Source: Parcubacteria group bacterium SW_6_46_9 (GTDB lineage Bacteria; Patescibacteriota; Minisyncoccia; Phycocordibacterales; SW-6-46-9). From it: a DNA stretch of 5,664 bases. The notes under the pieces are model-generated. The model did no database searches, was not told the DNA's origin, and saw only the letters and a program-made list of their open reading frames with translations. Shown here piece after piece: positions 1-4,812 of this stretch. A program made the translations under genes and the position numbers. Within the stretch, counting starts at the first letter, position 1. Each line of letters opens with the position of its first letter. The stretch covers positions 1-5,664 of the forward strand of contig PXPA01000013.1 of assembly GCA_003022255.1 (NCBI GenBank), given 5' to 3'.

Positions 1-435
1 GATACACGCCGGTATCAGGATTTTCGGCAGTTGCGGACAGCTGTAAACCAGTACCGCAGCGACAAAAATGCCTGGCCGGGTAACAATAGCGAAAATGTTC
101 AGGTCAGTAGAAACTGTACCGGTGTTGATATCTATACAGATTTAGTTGACGGCGGATATTTAAATAGTATGCCAACTGATCCGCAGGAAAGCGTCGTAGC
201 CTGCAATAATGTAGCGGACATTGACTTCTCTGACAAAGATGACTACTACTATGCATGGGATTATACGGAAGCTGATGATAATAGACGAGCTTGCTTTGGT
301 ATAAATACCTTTGAATCAACAAGCGATGCAGGCAGTCTGGAGGATTTAAATCAAGTAAACACGTACCAAGGAGGTGGCGGTAATGGCGATCTATGGCAGG
401 GCGCTCATGAGTTTATTTACTGCTTTGAAAACTAA
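1..435 (+). CDS. Type IV pilin-like / pseudopilin protein, C-terminal part (5' end outside window)
   Basis: The frame is open from base 1 to TAA at 433-435 and gives 144 residues; the N-terminal prepilin signal and hydrophobic helix lie upstream of the window. Residues 1-26 (DTRRYQDFRQLRTAVNQYRS and on to WPG) have the rhythm of the amphipathic end of a pilin alpha-helix, which usually runs R-D-x-x-R...L...ALx-Y...-YP. This is followed by a D-region-like segment, LVDGGYLNSMPTDP (48-61), matching the family's L...YL...PTDP pattern. The globular part is acidic, Tyr-rich (YYYAWDY at 82-88) and holds four Cys (39, 68, 98, 141), enough for two disulfides. It would be part of a type IV pilus or type II secretion-like filament, assembled across the membrane. 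A TTG at 31 could be taken as a start but lies inside the helix, so the gene surely begins earlier. Major versus minor subunit cannot be decided. Confidence 0.75.
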   Translation, partial: DTRRYQDFRQLRTAVNQYRSDKNAWPGNNSENVQVSRNCTGVDIYTDLVDGGYLNSMPTDPQESVVACNNVADIDFSDKDDYYYAWDYTEADDNRRACFGINTFESTSDAGSLEDLNQVNTYQGGGGNGDLWQGAHEFIYCFEN

Positions 436-857
436 AGTCATAGAATAGCGATTCGCTTCTTACTTTTTTGCTCCGTTGGAGACCGCATCTTGATTCCAGC
501 GCTTAGCTTTTGGCCAAACGTATCAGGTGTCAACTCTATCGCAAAGACCAGCATCTGAGATAACACCGCTCTGAGTTAACCAGCCTGCAACGTAAGGTGC
601 CAAGTATTGGCTTATTAAAATGTAATATCCTGGCTCCTCACCCAGATAATTATTCTTGTCTGGGTAAGGGGCTGGCGCCGACCTATTATGTAAAGATTTC
701 GCTTTGCTCAATACATGTAGTAAGCTTTCACCAAGCAAGAGCCAATTATTGAATATCAAGTCCTGGCGGCGACCAACCCAGTATATATTTCACTACGTTC
801 AATTCACGGGGTAAATTTTCTACAAACAAAAACCTTCTATCAAGCTGCTTACTGCAT
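436..857. other. Gene-poor stretch between the pilin gene and the ncRNA candidate
   Basis: No intact gene is visible on either strand. The stretch holds a degenerate minus-strand frame (460-759, listed separately) and a small hairpin at 801-817 (AATTCAC / GTAAATT around GGG), which forms a complete stem only on the minus strand because one pair is U-G. A 12-base sequence, CTGGCGCCGACC at 672-683, recurs with one change as CTGGCGGCGACC at 763-774; I see no function for it. Confidence 0.5.
460..759 (-). pseudogene. Possible decayed pilin-like C-terminal fragment
   Basis: On the minus strand one frame is open from about 759 to a TGA at 523-525, then stays open for 20 more codons to TAA at 460-462. 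There is no ATG or convincing ribosome binding site at its upstream end (only TTG), and stops lie just before it. The translation includes PYPDKNNYLGEEPGYY and SQYLAPYVAGWL, which recall the post-helix YP motif and the L...YL.PY stretch of type IV pilins; the helix itself is not recognisable. Past the TGA the reading YVWPKAKRWNQDAVSNGAKK is protein-like. A remnant of a second pilin-type gene, opposite in direction to the one at the left edge, is one explanation; a chance open frame is the other. Confidence 0.22.
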
Positions 858-985
858 GATAAACAAAGCCCCCGACCGAAGTCCGGCCGGAGGCTTCTCG
901 GGTGTGAGTGCGGTTTTGTGAGCGAACCGAAAAACCTAAGTGCTCGTGCCCATAGCAGAAAGGTTGGTTTGTTAAAGGAACACTC
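858..985 (-). ncRNA. Candidate structured small RNA with its own promoter and terminator
   Basis: Everything needed for a free-standing RNA lies in order on the minus strand. An extended -10 box (1000-992) predicts a start near 985. The transcript could fold as a three-way junction. P1 pairs TGAGTG (986-981) with CACTCA (910-905). P2 pairs AACCT (965-961) with AGGTT (937-933), continuing after a 3x3 internal loop as TGCT (957-954) with AGCA (944-941) around a 9-base loop. P3 pairs CGGTT (929-925) with AACCG (915-911). All these pairs are Watson-Crick. An intrinsic terminator follows at 896-866, with a U-rich tail ending near 858, for about 128 nt. No cistron that needs this terminator lies nearby on that strand. 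The same span could encode a 50-odd-residue peptide from ATG at 987, but its composition is not protein-like. I do not recognise it as 6S, SRP, RNase P, tmRNA or a known riboswitch. Confidence 0.45.
866..896 (-). terminator. Rho-independent terminator, minus strand
   Basis: The arms AAGCCTCCGGCCG (896-884) and CGGTCGGGGGCTT (878-866) form a 13-bp stem around the 5-base loop GACTT. It is complete on the minus strand, where two positions are G-U pairs; on the plus strand these become C-A mismatches. It is followed by TGTTTATC, so the RNA reads CUUUGUUUAUC after the stem. Downstream on the plus strand there is no T-run, so direction is clear. It ends either the small RNA proposed here or long read-through from the minus-strand operon across the amidotransferase gene. 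Confidence 0.7.
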
Positions 986-991
986 ATTTTA

Positions 992-1020
992 TTTATATCA
1001 CACCGTAGCTATCTTATTAA
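992..1020 (-). promoter_or_regulatory. Extended -10 promoter for the minus-strand RNA candidate
   Basis: Read on the minus strand, TGATATAAA (1000-992) is a TGN extended -10 with hexamer TATAAA. A TTAATA hexamer (1020-1015) lies 17 bases upstream as a four-of-six -35 match. Transcription would start near 985, at the first strand of helix P1. Confidence 0.45.
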
Positions 1021-1042
1021 TTTTCCTTCTCAACAATTAATA
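1015..1042. repeat. Perfect 8-bp inverted repeat between divergent promoters
   Basis: TATTAATT (1015-1022) and AATTAATA (1035-1042) are exact reverse complements separated by 12 bases. Each arm contains the putative -35 hexamer TTAATA of one of the two divergent promoters. It may be an operator for a dimeric regulator, or simply two similar AT-rich -35 regions facing away from each other. Confidence 0.4.
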
Positions 1043-1065
1043 GGTTACAGATAATTTGCTAAAAT
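1037..1065 (+). promoter_or_regulatory. Extended -10 promoter of the amidotransferase gene, giving a leaderless mRNA
   Basis: TGCTAAAAT (1057-1065) is a TGN extended -10 with hexamer TAAAAT, and TTAATA (1037-1042) stands 17 bases upstream as a -35. The predicted start, about 7 bases past the hexamer, falls on or next to the A of ATG at 1072. No Shine-Dalgarno sequence precedes that ATG, which fits leaderless translation. Confidence 0.5.
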
Positions 1066-1071
1066 GACTGC

Positions 1072-1797
1072 ATGATTCTTCTTGTTCAGTTTCGCACAGA
1101 CCAGTCCGGGTGGCATGAGATTAAGTGTGTGTATGAGGCTACCGGTCTTGCCCACAACAACATCGCCATCGTTAATGCCGCCAACGAAAAAACGTCTGCT
1201 GAAGGTATTATAAATGAAGCCAGCAAAGCAGACCTTGTACTGCTTGGCGGTGTTGGTGAAAGCGGGTTTGAAGCTGAGACCGACAAAGCAAAAAAGGCTT
1301 TTCTTGCTGCCAAAAGAAAGATGGAGCCGGTTATAGAACACCTCACATACGAGTGTATTCCTACCTTAGGTTTGTGTTTTGGCCACCAACTCATTGCCGA
1401 TATTCTCGGCGGCAAAGTGACCGAGGATAGTACGCTAGCGGAAACCGGCATTGCCAAGATATGCCTTACCGAAAAAGGAAAAAGCGACAAGCTACTTCAG
1501 AGTATGGACGAATGCTTTCCGGCTGTTGTCGGCCATAAGGTCTCTGTTACTGACTTACCAGATAACTGCACCAAGCTTGCCGAATCCGATTGCTGCCCTA
1601 TTCAGGCATTTCGCTTTCAAGACGTTATCTACGGATTTCAGTTTCACCCCGAACTCACCGAAGAAACGCTCAACGACCGACTGGAGATGTATCCGGAGTA
1701 TAAAAATTATGATCTGGAAAACTCCTTCGATCAGCCAATCACAGCCAAAAATATTATTTCTCAGGCAATTACAATATCTACTGAGAAAACTGCTTGA
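1072..1797 (+). CDS. Class I (triad) glutamine amidotransferase domain protein
   Basis: A 241-residue stand-alone class I glutamine amidotransferase, related to the GATase domain of GMP synthase. Such domains hydrolyse glutamine and pass ammonia to a partner synthetase. The nucleophile elbow LGLCFGHQLIADILGG puts the catalytic Cys at 102, and GFQFHPELTEE supplies His192 and Glu194, so the triad is complete. An upstream LLGGVGESG (57-65) fits the oxyanion-strand region, and CPIQAFRF (175-182) is the usual strand before the His motif. No synthetase domain is attached and none is encoded next to it, so the acceptor is unknown; a free deglutamylase or gamma-glutamyl hydrolase role is also possible. 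ATG at 1072 is chosen because the extended -10 lies just before it and the N-terminus MILLVQFRTDQSG matches the beta-strand that opens this fold. The end overlaps the convergent M14 gene by 20 bases. Confidence 0.85.
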   Translation: MILLVQFRTDQSGWHEIKCVYEATGLAHNNIAIVNAANEKTSAEGIINEASKADLVLLGGVGESGFEAETDKAKKAFLAAKRKMEPVIEHLTYECIPTLGLCFGHQLIADILGGKVTEDSTLAETGIAKICLTEKGKSDKLLQSMDECFPAVVGHKVSVTDLPDNCTKLAESDCCPIQAFRFQDVIYGFQFHPELTEETLNDRLEMYPEYKNYDLENSFDQPITAKNIISQAITISTEKTA

Positions 1798-2701
1798 TTA
1801 CCGCCTTTACTCCCGCAAGATTTTTCTGCCATTCGGTGTCTGTGTGGTTAGAAAGCTCAACACTGACTGCCGGAATGCCAAGTTTCGTTAGCCAGCTTTC
1901 TACGTCACCGGTAATCGGGTAGGCATCAAACCGTTCAACCGCTCGGTAGCCAGCGGCGTTTGCGTATGTGTTTAGAAGAGTTTTGGTCTGCGGTCCGACC
2001 TGACCGTTACACGCCGCCCCATACACAGCACCGGCGGCCGAATGAAAAAAGATACCAGCTGATAAACCGTGTGACTGAACATAATCACGAATCACCCGCG
2101 CTTCTGGCTCTGAAAATGCACTCGTGCCGGCATCTATTTCTTCGCTACGCCAATTACTTGTTGGCTGCCACCTGCAGGCAAAGTTACGATTAAGATCAAC
2201 CCCGTTGGCATTGAAACGCTCTGGTCCACCCGGATTAGCATCGGCCGGCACATCAGCGGCGCTAATTGGCCCGGTCTTTCCAGCCAGTGCATACACCCCA
2301 TCAGGATTCGCCGACGGGATTATGCTTACTTTGATGTTTTCCGGAAGCTCGCTTGGGTTAGCCTGCAGGTAATCTATTAGATTGTAAGCCAGTACGACAC
2401 TGTTCCACTCGTAGCCGCCATGAATGCCACCGACAAAAAGCAAGTGGTTGTCGGCGTTGCCGAAGGTGTGTACGGATATTGCTCGGCCCTCAACTGACTG
2501 CCCAATCGTTGAGGAACCGTAATACTGCTTGTCGGTTTGGTTTGTACTCGATGAGGTTGCTTTCGGTGAGACGGCCGGCTGATTTTCTGGTACGAGTGAT
2601 TCGTTTTCAGCCTCAAAGACACCACTCCATAAAACAACACCGGCAAGAACTGCCAGTGTTATAACTCCAATTAAACTATAAATAATCTGGGTTCGGTTCA
2701 T
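1778..2701 (-). CDS. Membrane-anchored M14-family zinc carboxypeptidase, catalytically complete
   Basis: A 307-residue protein with an N-terminal membrane segment (about 7-26; no lipobox Cys), a Ser/Thr/Asn-rich linker (about 32-58) and an M14 metallopeptidase domain (about 64-307). The family hydrolyses C-terminal amino acids or cell-wall peptide bonds with one zinc. The first two ligands are in GGIHGGYEWN (His94, Glu98), spaced as HxxxE, a variant of the classic HxxE. VDLNRNF (168-174) gives the substrate-binding Asn-Arg, FFHSAAG (218-224) the third ligand His220, and VSVELSNH (279-286) the catalytic Glu282. Cys176 and Cys231 are conserved in the upstream paralog and could form a disulfide, as expected outside the membrane. 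It starts 5 bases after the paralog's stop with no clear Shine-Dalgarno, so it is probably on the same mRNA. Its 3' end overlaps the convergent amidotransferase gene. The substrate is unknown; murein peptides or host/prey peptides are both plausible. Confidence 0.85.
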   Translation of the reverse strand: MNRTQIIYSLIGVITLAVLAGVVLWSGVFEAENESLVPENQPAVSPKATSSSTNQTDKQYYGSSTIGQSVEGRAISVHTFGNADNHLLFVGGIHGGYEWNSVVLAYNLIDYLQANPSELPENIKVSIIPSANPDGVYALAGKTGPISAADVPADANPGGPERFNANGVDLNRNFACRWQPTSNWRSEEIDAGTSAFSEPEARVIRDYVQSHGLSAGIFFHSAAGAVYGAACNGQVGPQTKTLLNTYANAAGYRAVERFDAYPITGDVESWLTKLGIPAVSVELSNHTDTEWQKNLAGVKAVIKQFSQ

Positions 2702-2706
2702 ACAAC

Positions 2707-3918
2707 TTATTGTCCGTAGCTTTCCAGAACGGCCTTAATACCAGCACGATTTTTGTCCCACTCAACGTCTTGGTGGGTTGAAAGTAAGACACTAATACCG
2801 GTTACCCCCTCCTTAGTCATCCAATCAACCGCATCACCGTTTAGTTCATAGGCAGTAAACAAGCCTTCTGCCGGATAGCCACTTGCCTGAGCGTACGTGT
2901 TCATAAGGTCTTCGCTTGCTGTACTCGCCTCACCATTACAGCCGGCCGAGTAAACAGCTCCGGCTGCCGAATAAAAGACAATACCAGCCTCAGGATTGTT
3001 GTTTTGGATCCAATCGCGCAGTGCTTGCGTTTCGGGCTCAGAAAACGCACTCGATCCGGCATCAACCGTGCGATCCTGCCACTGACCTTCCGGCTGCCAA
3101 CTGCAATCAAAGTTACGGTTCAGATCAACATCATTGGCATTAAATCGGCCGGGAATCGTGTCTTCTTGAGTCGGTACATCAGCCGCACTAAACTCCGGAG
3201 ATGTTGTACCGACTGTTTCGTTCAAACCATCCGGGTTCAGTACAGGGATAACCGTTACCGAAACGTTTTCCGGAATTACCGACCGATTACGTTCCAGCCA
3301 TTCTATCATCTGATCGGCAACCTTGACCGTGTTCCATTCGTATCCGCCATGGATTCCACCCACAAAAAGCAGCCGTGTATCACCATTTCCGTATGTATAC
3401 GCCGGAATATCATGCCCTCCGGCCGACGTGCCAATTATTGCTTTGCCTTCAGTAGCTTCCCCAGATGTGTCTTCTTGATCTTCTCCAATCCGCAAATAGT
3501 GATCTGATGATTCACACGGCACAATCGCACCATTGTCTTGCCTGTCTCCCAATACAGAAACCGTCTGTCCTTCCGAAATGTTACTCATATCAGCAATGTT
3601 ATCTGCGGCCGCACACGCTGACAGCCCCATTGACGGCACCTCAATAGTTATGTTGCTGTCGCTCGTGGTAATCTCTAGCACGTATGGGCCATCTACCCCA
3701 ACTTGGCTCGCATCGTAATTAACTACTTTTCCCGACACCGCAGTACCGGCTTCAGTAGTTGTACTTGTATCACCAGTATCAGTAGACGTCGACTGGGTTG
3801 TTGTCGCTTGTTGAGTGTCACTTGAGTACGACGGATCTTCGCCTCGTTCAAGATACATTGCTCCACCAACAAGCACCAAAAGAACGATAATTGCAATTGT
3901 TATGTTTGTTTTTGTCAT
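2707..3918 (-). CDS. Membrane-anchored M14-like protein lacking catalytic residues (probable pseudoenzyme) with extra N-terminal domain
   Basis: A 403-residue paralog of the downstream M14 gene. It has a membrane segment (about 6-23), a Thr/Ser-rich linker (about 31-58), an extra domain (about 60-145) and an M14-like domain (about 155-403). The fold's landmarks are kept: GGIHGGYEWN (His190, Glu194), VDLNRNF (Asn267, Arg268) and the Cys pair 272/327. At the third zinc ligand the sequence reads VFYSAAG, with Tyr316 replacing His; where the partner has the catalytic Glu it reads SVLLSTH, with Leu378. A normal peptidase mechanism is therefore unlikely, and it may bind peptides or regulate or chaperone its neighbour. 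The extra domain is beta-rich, looks like a small OB-type fold and has Cys102 and Cys135, a possible disulfide. The long intact frame argues against a decaying pseudogene. An extended -10 lies 8 bases before the ATG, so transcription can begin here. Confidence 0.8.
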   Translation of the reverse strand: MTKTNITIAIIVLLVLVGGAMYLERGEDPSYSSDTQQATTTQSTSTDTGDTSTTTEAGTAVSGKVVNYDASQVGVDGPYVLEITTSDSNITIEVPSMGLSACAAADNIADMSNISEGQTVSVLGDRQDNGAIVPCESSDHYLRIGEDQEDTSGEATEGKAIIGTSAGGHDIPAYTYGNGDTRLLFVGGIHGGYEWNTVKVADQMIEWLERNRSVIPENVSVTVIPVLNPDGLNETVGTTSPEFSAADVPTQEDTIPGRFNANDVDLNRNFDCSWQPEGQWQDRTVDAGSSAFSEPETQALRDWIQNNNPEAGIVFYSAAGAVYSAGCNGEASTASEDLMNTYAQASGYPAEGLFTAYELNGDAVDWMTKEGVTGISVLLSTHQDVEWDKNRAGIKAVLESYGQ

Positions 3919-3926
3919 ATAGATTT

Positions 3927-3935
3927 ATTATAGCA
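3927..3935 (-). promoter_or_regulatory. Extended -10 promoter before the first M14 gene
   Basis: On the minus strand TGCTATAAT (3935-3927) is a perfect extended -10 in the 33-base gap after the MazG-like gene. Eight bases separate it from ATG at 3918, placing the start at or within about 3 bases of the codon. TTGACT (3959-3954) resembles a -35 but is 21 bases away, so the TG extension probably compensates. AAGGTG (3940-3935) looks like a Shine-Dalgarno but is 16 bases from the ATG, too far. Confidence 0.6.
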
Positions 3936-3951
3936 CCTTAATTTAGTAATT

Positions 3952-4254
3952 TCAGTCAAACCGGTCAGCATCACGTTCAATTACCTTGTCAATACTTGCT
4001 TGGATCGCCTGATCAAGGTCTATGTCATGAGTGTTCGCAAAACAGATTATCGTAAAGATAATATCACCGATTTCTTCTTCAGCTTTTTGTTTGGTTTCTT
4101 CTGGCTTTTTGTCTTTTGCACCGAACCGGTCATTAATCAAGCGCGCAAACTCACCGACCTCTTCTGTTAATCGTGCTAAAATTTCCAGCGGATCCCAGTA
4201 CTGCCAGCCCTGCTTTTGAAACCAGTCGTCAACTTGTTTTTGGTATTTTTTCAT
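3952..4254 (-). CDS. MazG-like nucleotide pyrophosphohydrolase
   Basis: A 100-residue all-alpha protein of the MazG/dUTPase-type NTP pyrophosphatase superfamily. These enzymes split NTPs or dNTPs into the monophosphate and pyrophosphate, using Mg2+ held by an EExxE...ExxD helix pair, and cleanse the nucleotide pool of non-canonical or excess nucleotides in the cytoplasm. The motif is complete: LTEEVGEFARL (Glu31, Glu32, Glu35) and, after a Lys-rich loop (about 44-57), EEEIGDIIFTI (Glu61, Asp64). The length fits the short single-domain members, which work as dimers or tetramers, not the two-domain MazG of E. coli. ATG at 4254 has no Shine-Dalgarno; GATAAT ends 8 bases upstream. It follows the VIT-like gene by 14 bases and precedes the M14 pair by 33. 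The exact nucleotide substrate cannot be read from the sequence. Confidence 0.88.
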   Translation of the reverse strand: MKKYQKQVDDWFQKQGWQYWDPLEILARLTEEVGEFARLINDRFGAKDKKPEETKQKAEEEIGDIIFTIICFANTHDIDLDQAIQASIDKVIERDADRFD

Positions 4255-4262
4255 AAATACTT

Positions 4263-4268
4263 ATTATC
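4263..4268 (-). promoter_or_regulatory. -10-like hexamer before the MazG-like gene
   Basis: GATAAT (4268-4263, minus strand) fills part of the 14-base gap and ends exactly 8 bases before ATG 4254, the same spacing as the TATAAT before the first M14 gene. No TG extension or -35 is visible, so this rests on the hexamer and spacing alone. Confidence 0.3.
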
Positions 4269-4793
4269 TTATGCAAGTCCGCGCAGTAAGTATCCGACGG
4301 TAAATGCTATTGTAGCCGCCAAACCACCAATAACTACAGTCTCTACAACTGCGCGTAGCAAAGTTTTATCGGCAACGTAGGCTTTACCGGCACCGACCAG
4401 CGCAAATCCCACGGTAGTTGCTCCAGCCGAAAGCAATATCGTCATCATCTGTGTTAACGGCAGTATCGTTGCAAGCGCAAACGGCAGCAACGGAATCAAT
4501 CCAAGCAAAACAAACGCCACAAACGTTGCCAGGGCCTCTTTACTTGCTGAGGGTTGTAAGCCGGCAACACCGTTACCATCAAGTTCGGACTTACTTTCAC
4601 TAGACAAGTAACTGGAGGCTGCCATCGAAAAACCGTCTGCCAGCAGGTTAGCAAATCCCAAAATGAGAATTACTCTAAGCGACAATTGCGCTCCAACTAC
4701 TCCGGCAATAACCGCAAACGTGGTAATAATGCCATCAATGCCGCCGTACACAAACTGCGGAAGGTATTTTCGGGGTACTGAGTGAGCACTCAT
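4269..4793 (-). CDS. VIT1/CCC1-family membrane protein (putative Fe2+/Mn2+ transporter), short form
   Basis: A 174-residue integral membrane protein of the VIT1/CCC1 family, which moves Fe2+ or Mn2+ out of the cytosol in exchange for protons. The first helix carries VYGGIDGIITTFAVIAGV (15-32), with Asp20 at the position needed for metal transport; the second carries GFANLLADGFSMAASSYLS (46-64), with Asp53 and Met57. Three further hydrophobic segments follow at about 87-113, 115-138 and 146-170, giving the usual five. Between helices 2 and 3 only about 22 residues remain (65-86), without the Glu-rich helical metal-binding domain of plant VIT1, so metal capture by that domain is absent. Short members like this exist in bacteria. 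ATG at 4793 has no Shine-Dalgarno and lies 19 bases after the preceding stop. The transported ion is an inference from the family. Confidence 0.83.
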   Translation of the reverse strand: MSAHSVPRKYLPQFVYGGIDGIITTFAVIAGVVGAQLSLRVILILGFANLLADGFSMAASSYLSSESKSELDGNGVAGLQPSASKEALATFVAFVLLGLIPLLPFALATILPLTQMMTILLSAGATTVGFALVGAGKAYVADKTLLRAVVETVVIGGLAATIAFTVGYLLRGLA

Positions 4794-4801
4794 AACTCAA
4801 C

Positions 4802-4807
4802 ATTAAA
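4802..4807 (-). promoter_or_regulatory. -10-like hexamer before the VIT-family gene
   Basis: TTTAAT (4807-4802, minus strand) ends 8 bases before ATG 4793, repeating the spacing seen at the next two genes downstream. The region is AT-rich and no -35 stands out, so this could be chance. Confidence 0.25.
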
Positions 4808-4812
4808 ACTTA

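Noticed and set aside
443..469. Weak hairpin AGCG-ATT-CGCT followed by TTACTTTTTT after the pilin gene, as a terminator.
   Set aside because: Only a 4-bp secure stem, and the T-run begins several bases after it; too weak to call.
523..525. In-frame TGA with protein-like sequence after it, suggesting TGA recoding to Gly or Trp.
   Set aside because: The amidotransferase and MazG-like genes both end naturally at TGA at family-typical lengths, and no conserved position in the good genes needs a recoded TGA.
692..775. tRNA-like stretch on the plus strand ending TCAAGTCCTGGCGGCGACCA, with D-arm-like and anticodon-arm-like pieces upstream.
   Set aside because: The T-stem 5' half and the acceptor 5' half (a GTCGCCG-like partner) are missing, and the spacing from the T-loop to CCA is one base short. 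At best a decayed tRNA; not supportable as a gene.
866..896. The GC-rich hairpin as part of a c-di-GMP-I-type riboswitch, because of the AAGCCTCCGGCC string.
   Set aside because: The rest of that riboswitch consensus is absent, and the hairpin plus U-tail is fully explained as a terminator.
822..987. Small minus-strand frame of about 55 codons starting at ATG 987 and covering the RNA candidate.
   Set aside because: It runs straight through the terminator hairpin, begins about where transcription is predicted to start, and shows no protein-like pattern.
1086..1490. Long minus-strand open frame inside the amidotransferase gene.
   Set aside because: It is antisense to a gene with an intact catalytic triad and has no domain-like features; a shadow frame.
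1451..1891. Plus-strand 146-codon frame overlapping the amidotransferase and M14 genes.
   Set aside because: Out-of-frame shadow of two well-supported genes, with no recognisable motif.
3004..3507. Plus-strand 167-codon frame opposite the first M14 gene.
   Set aside because: Antisense shadow; the minus-strand frame carries the conserved M14 motifs.
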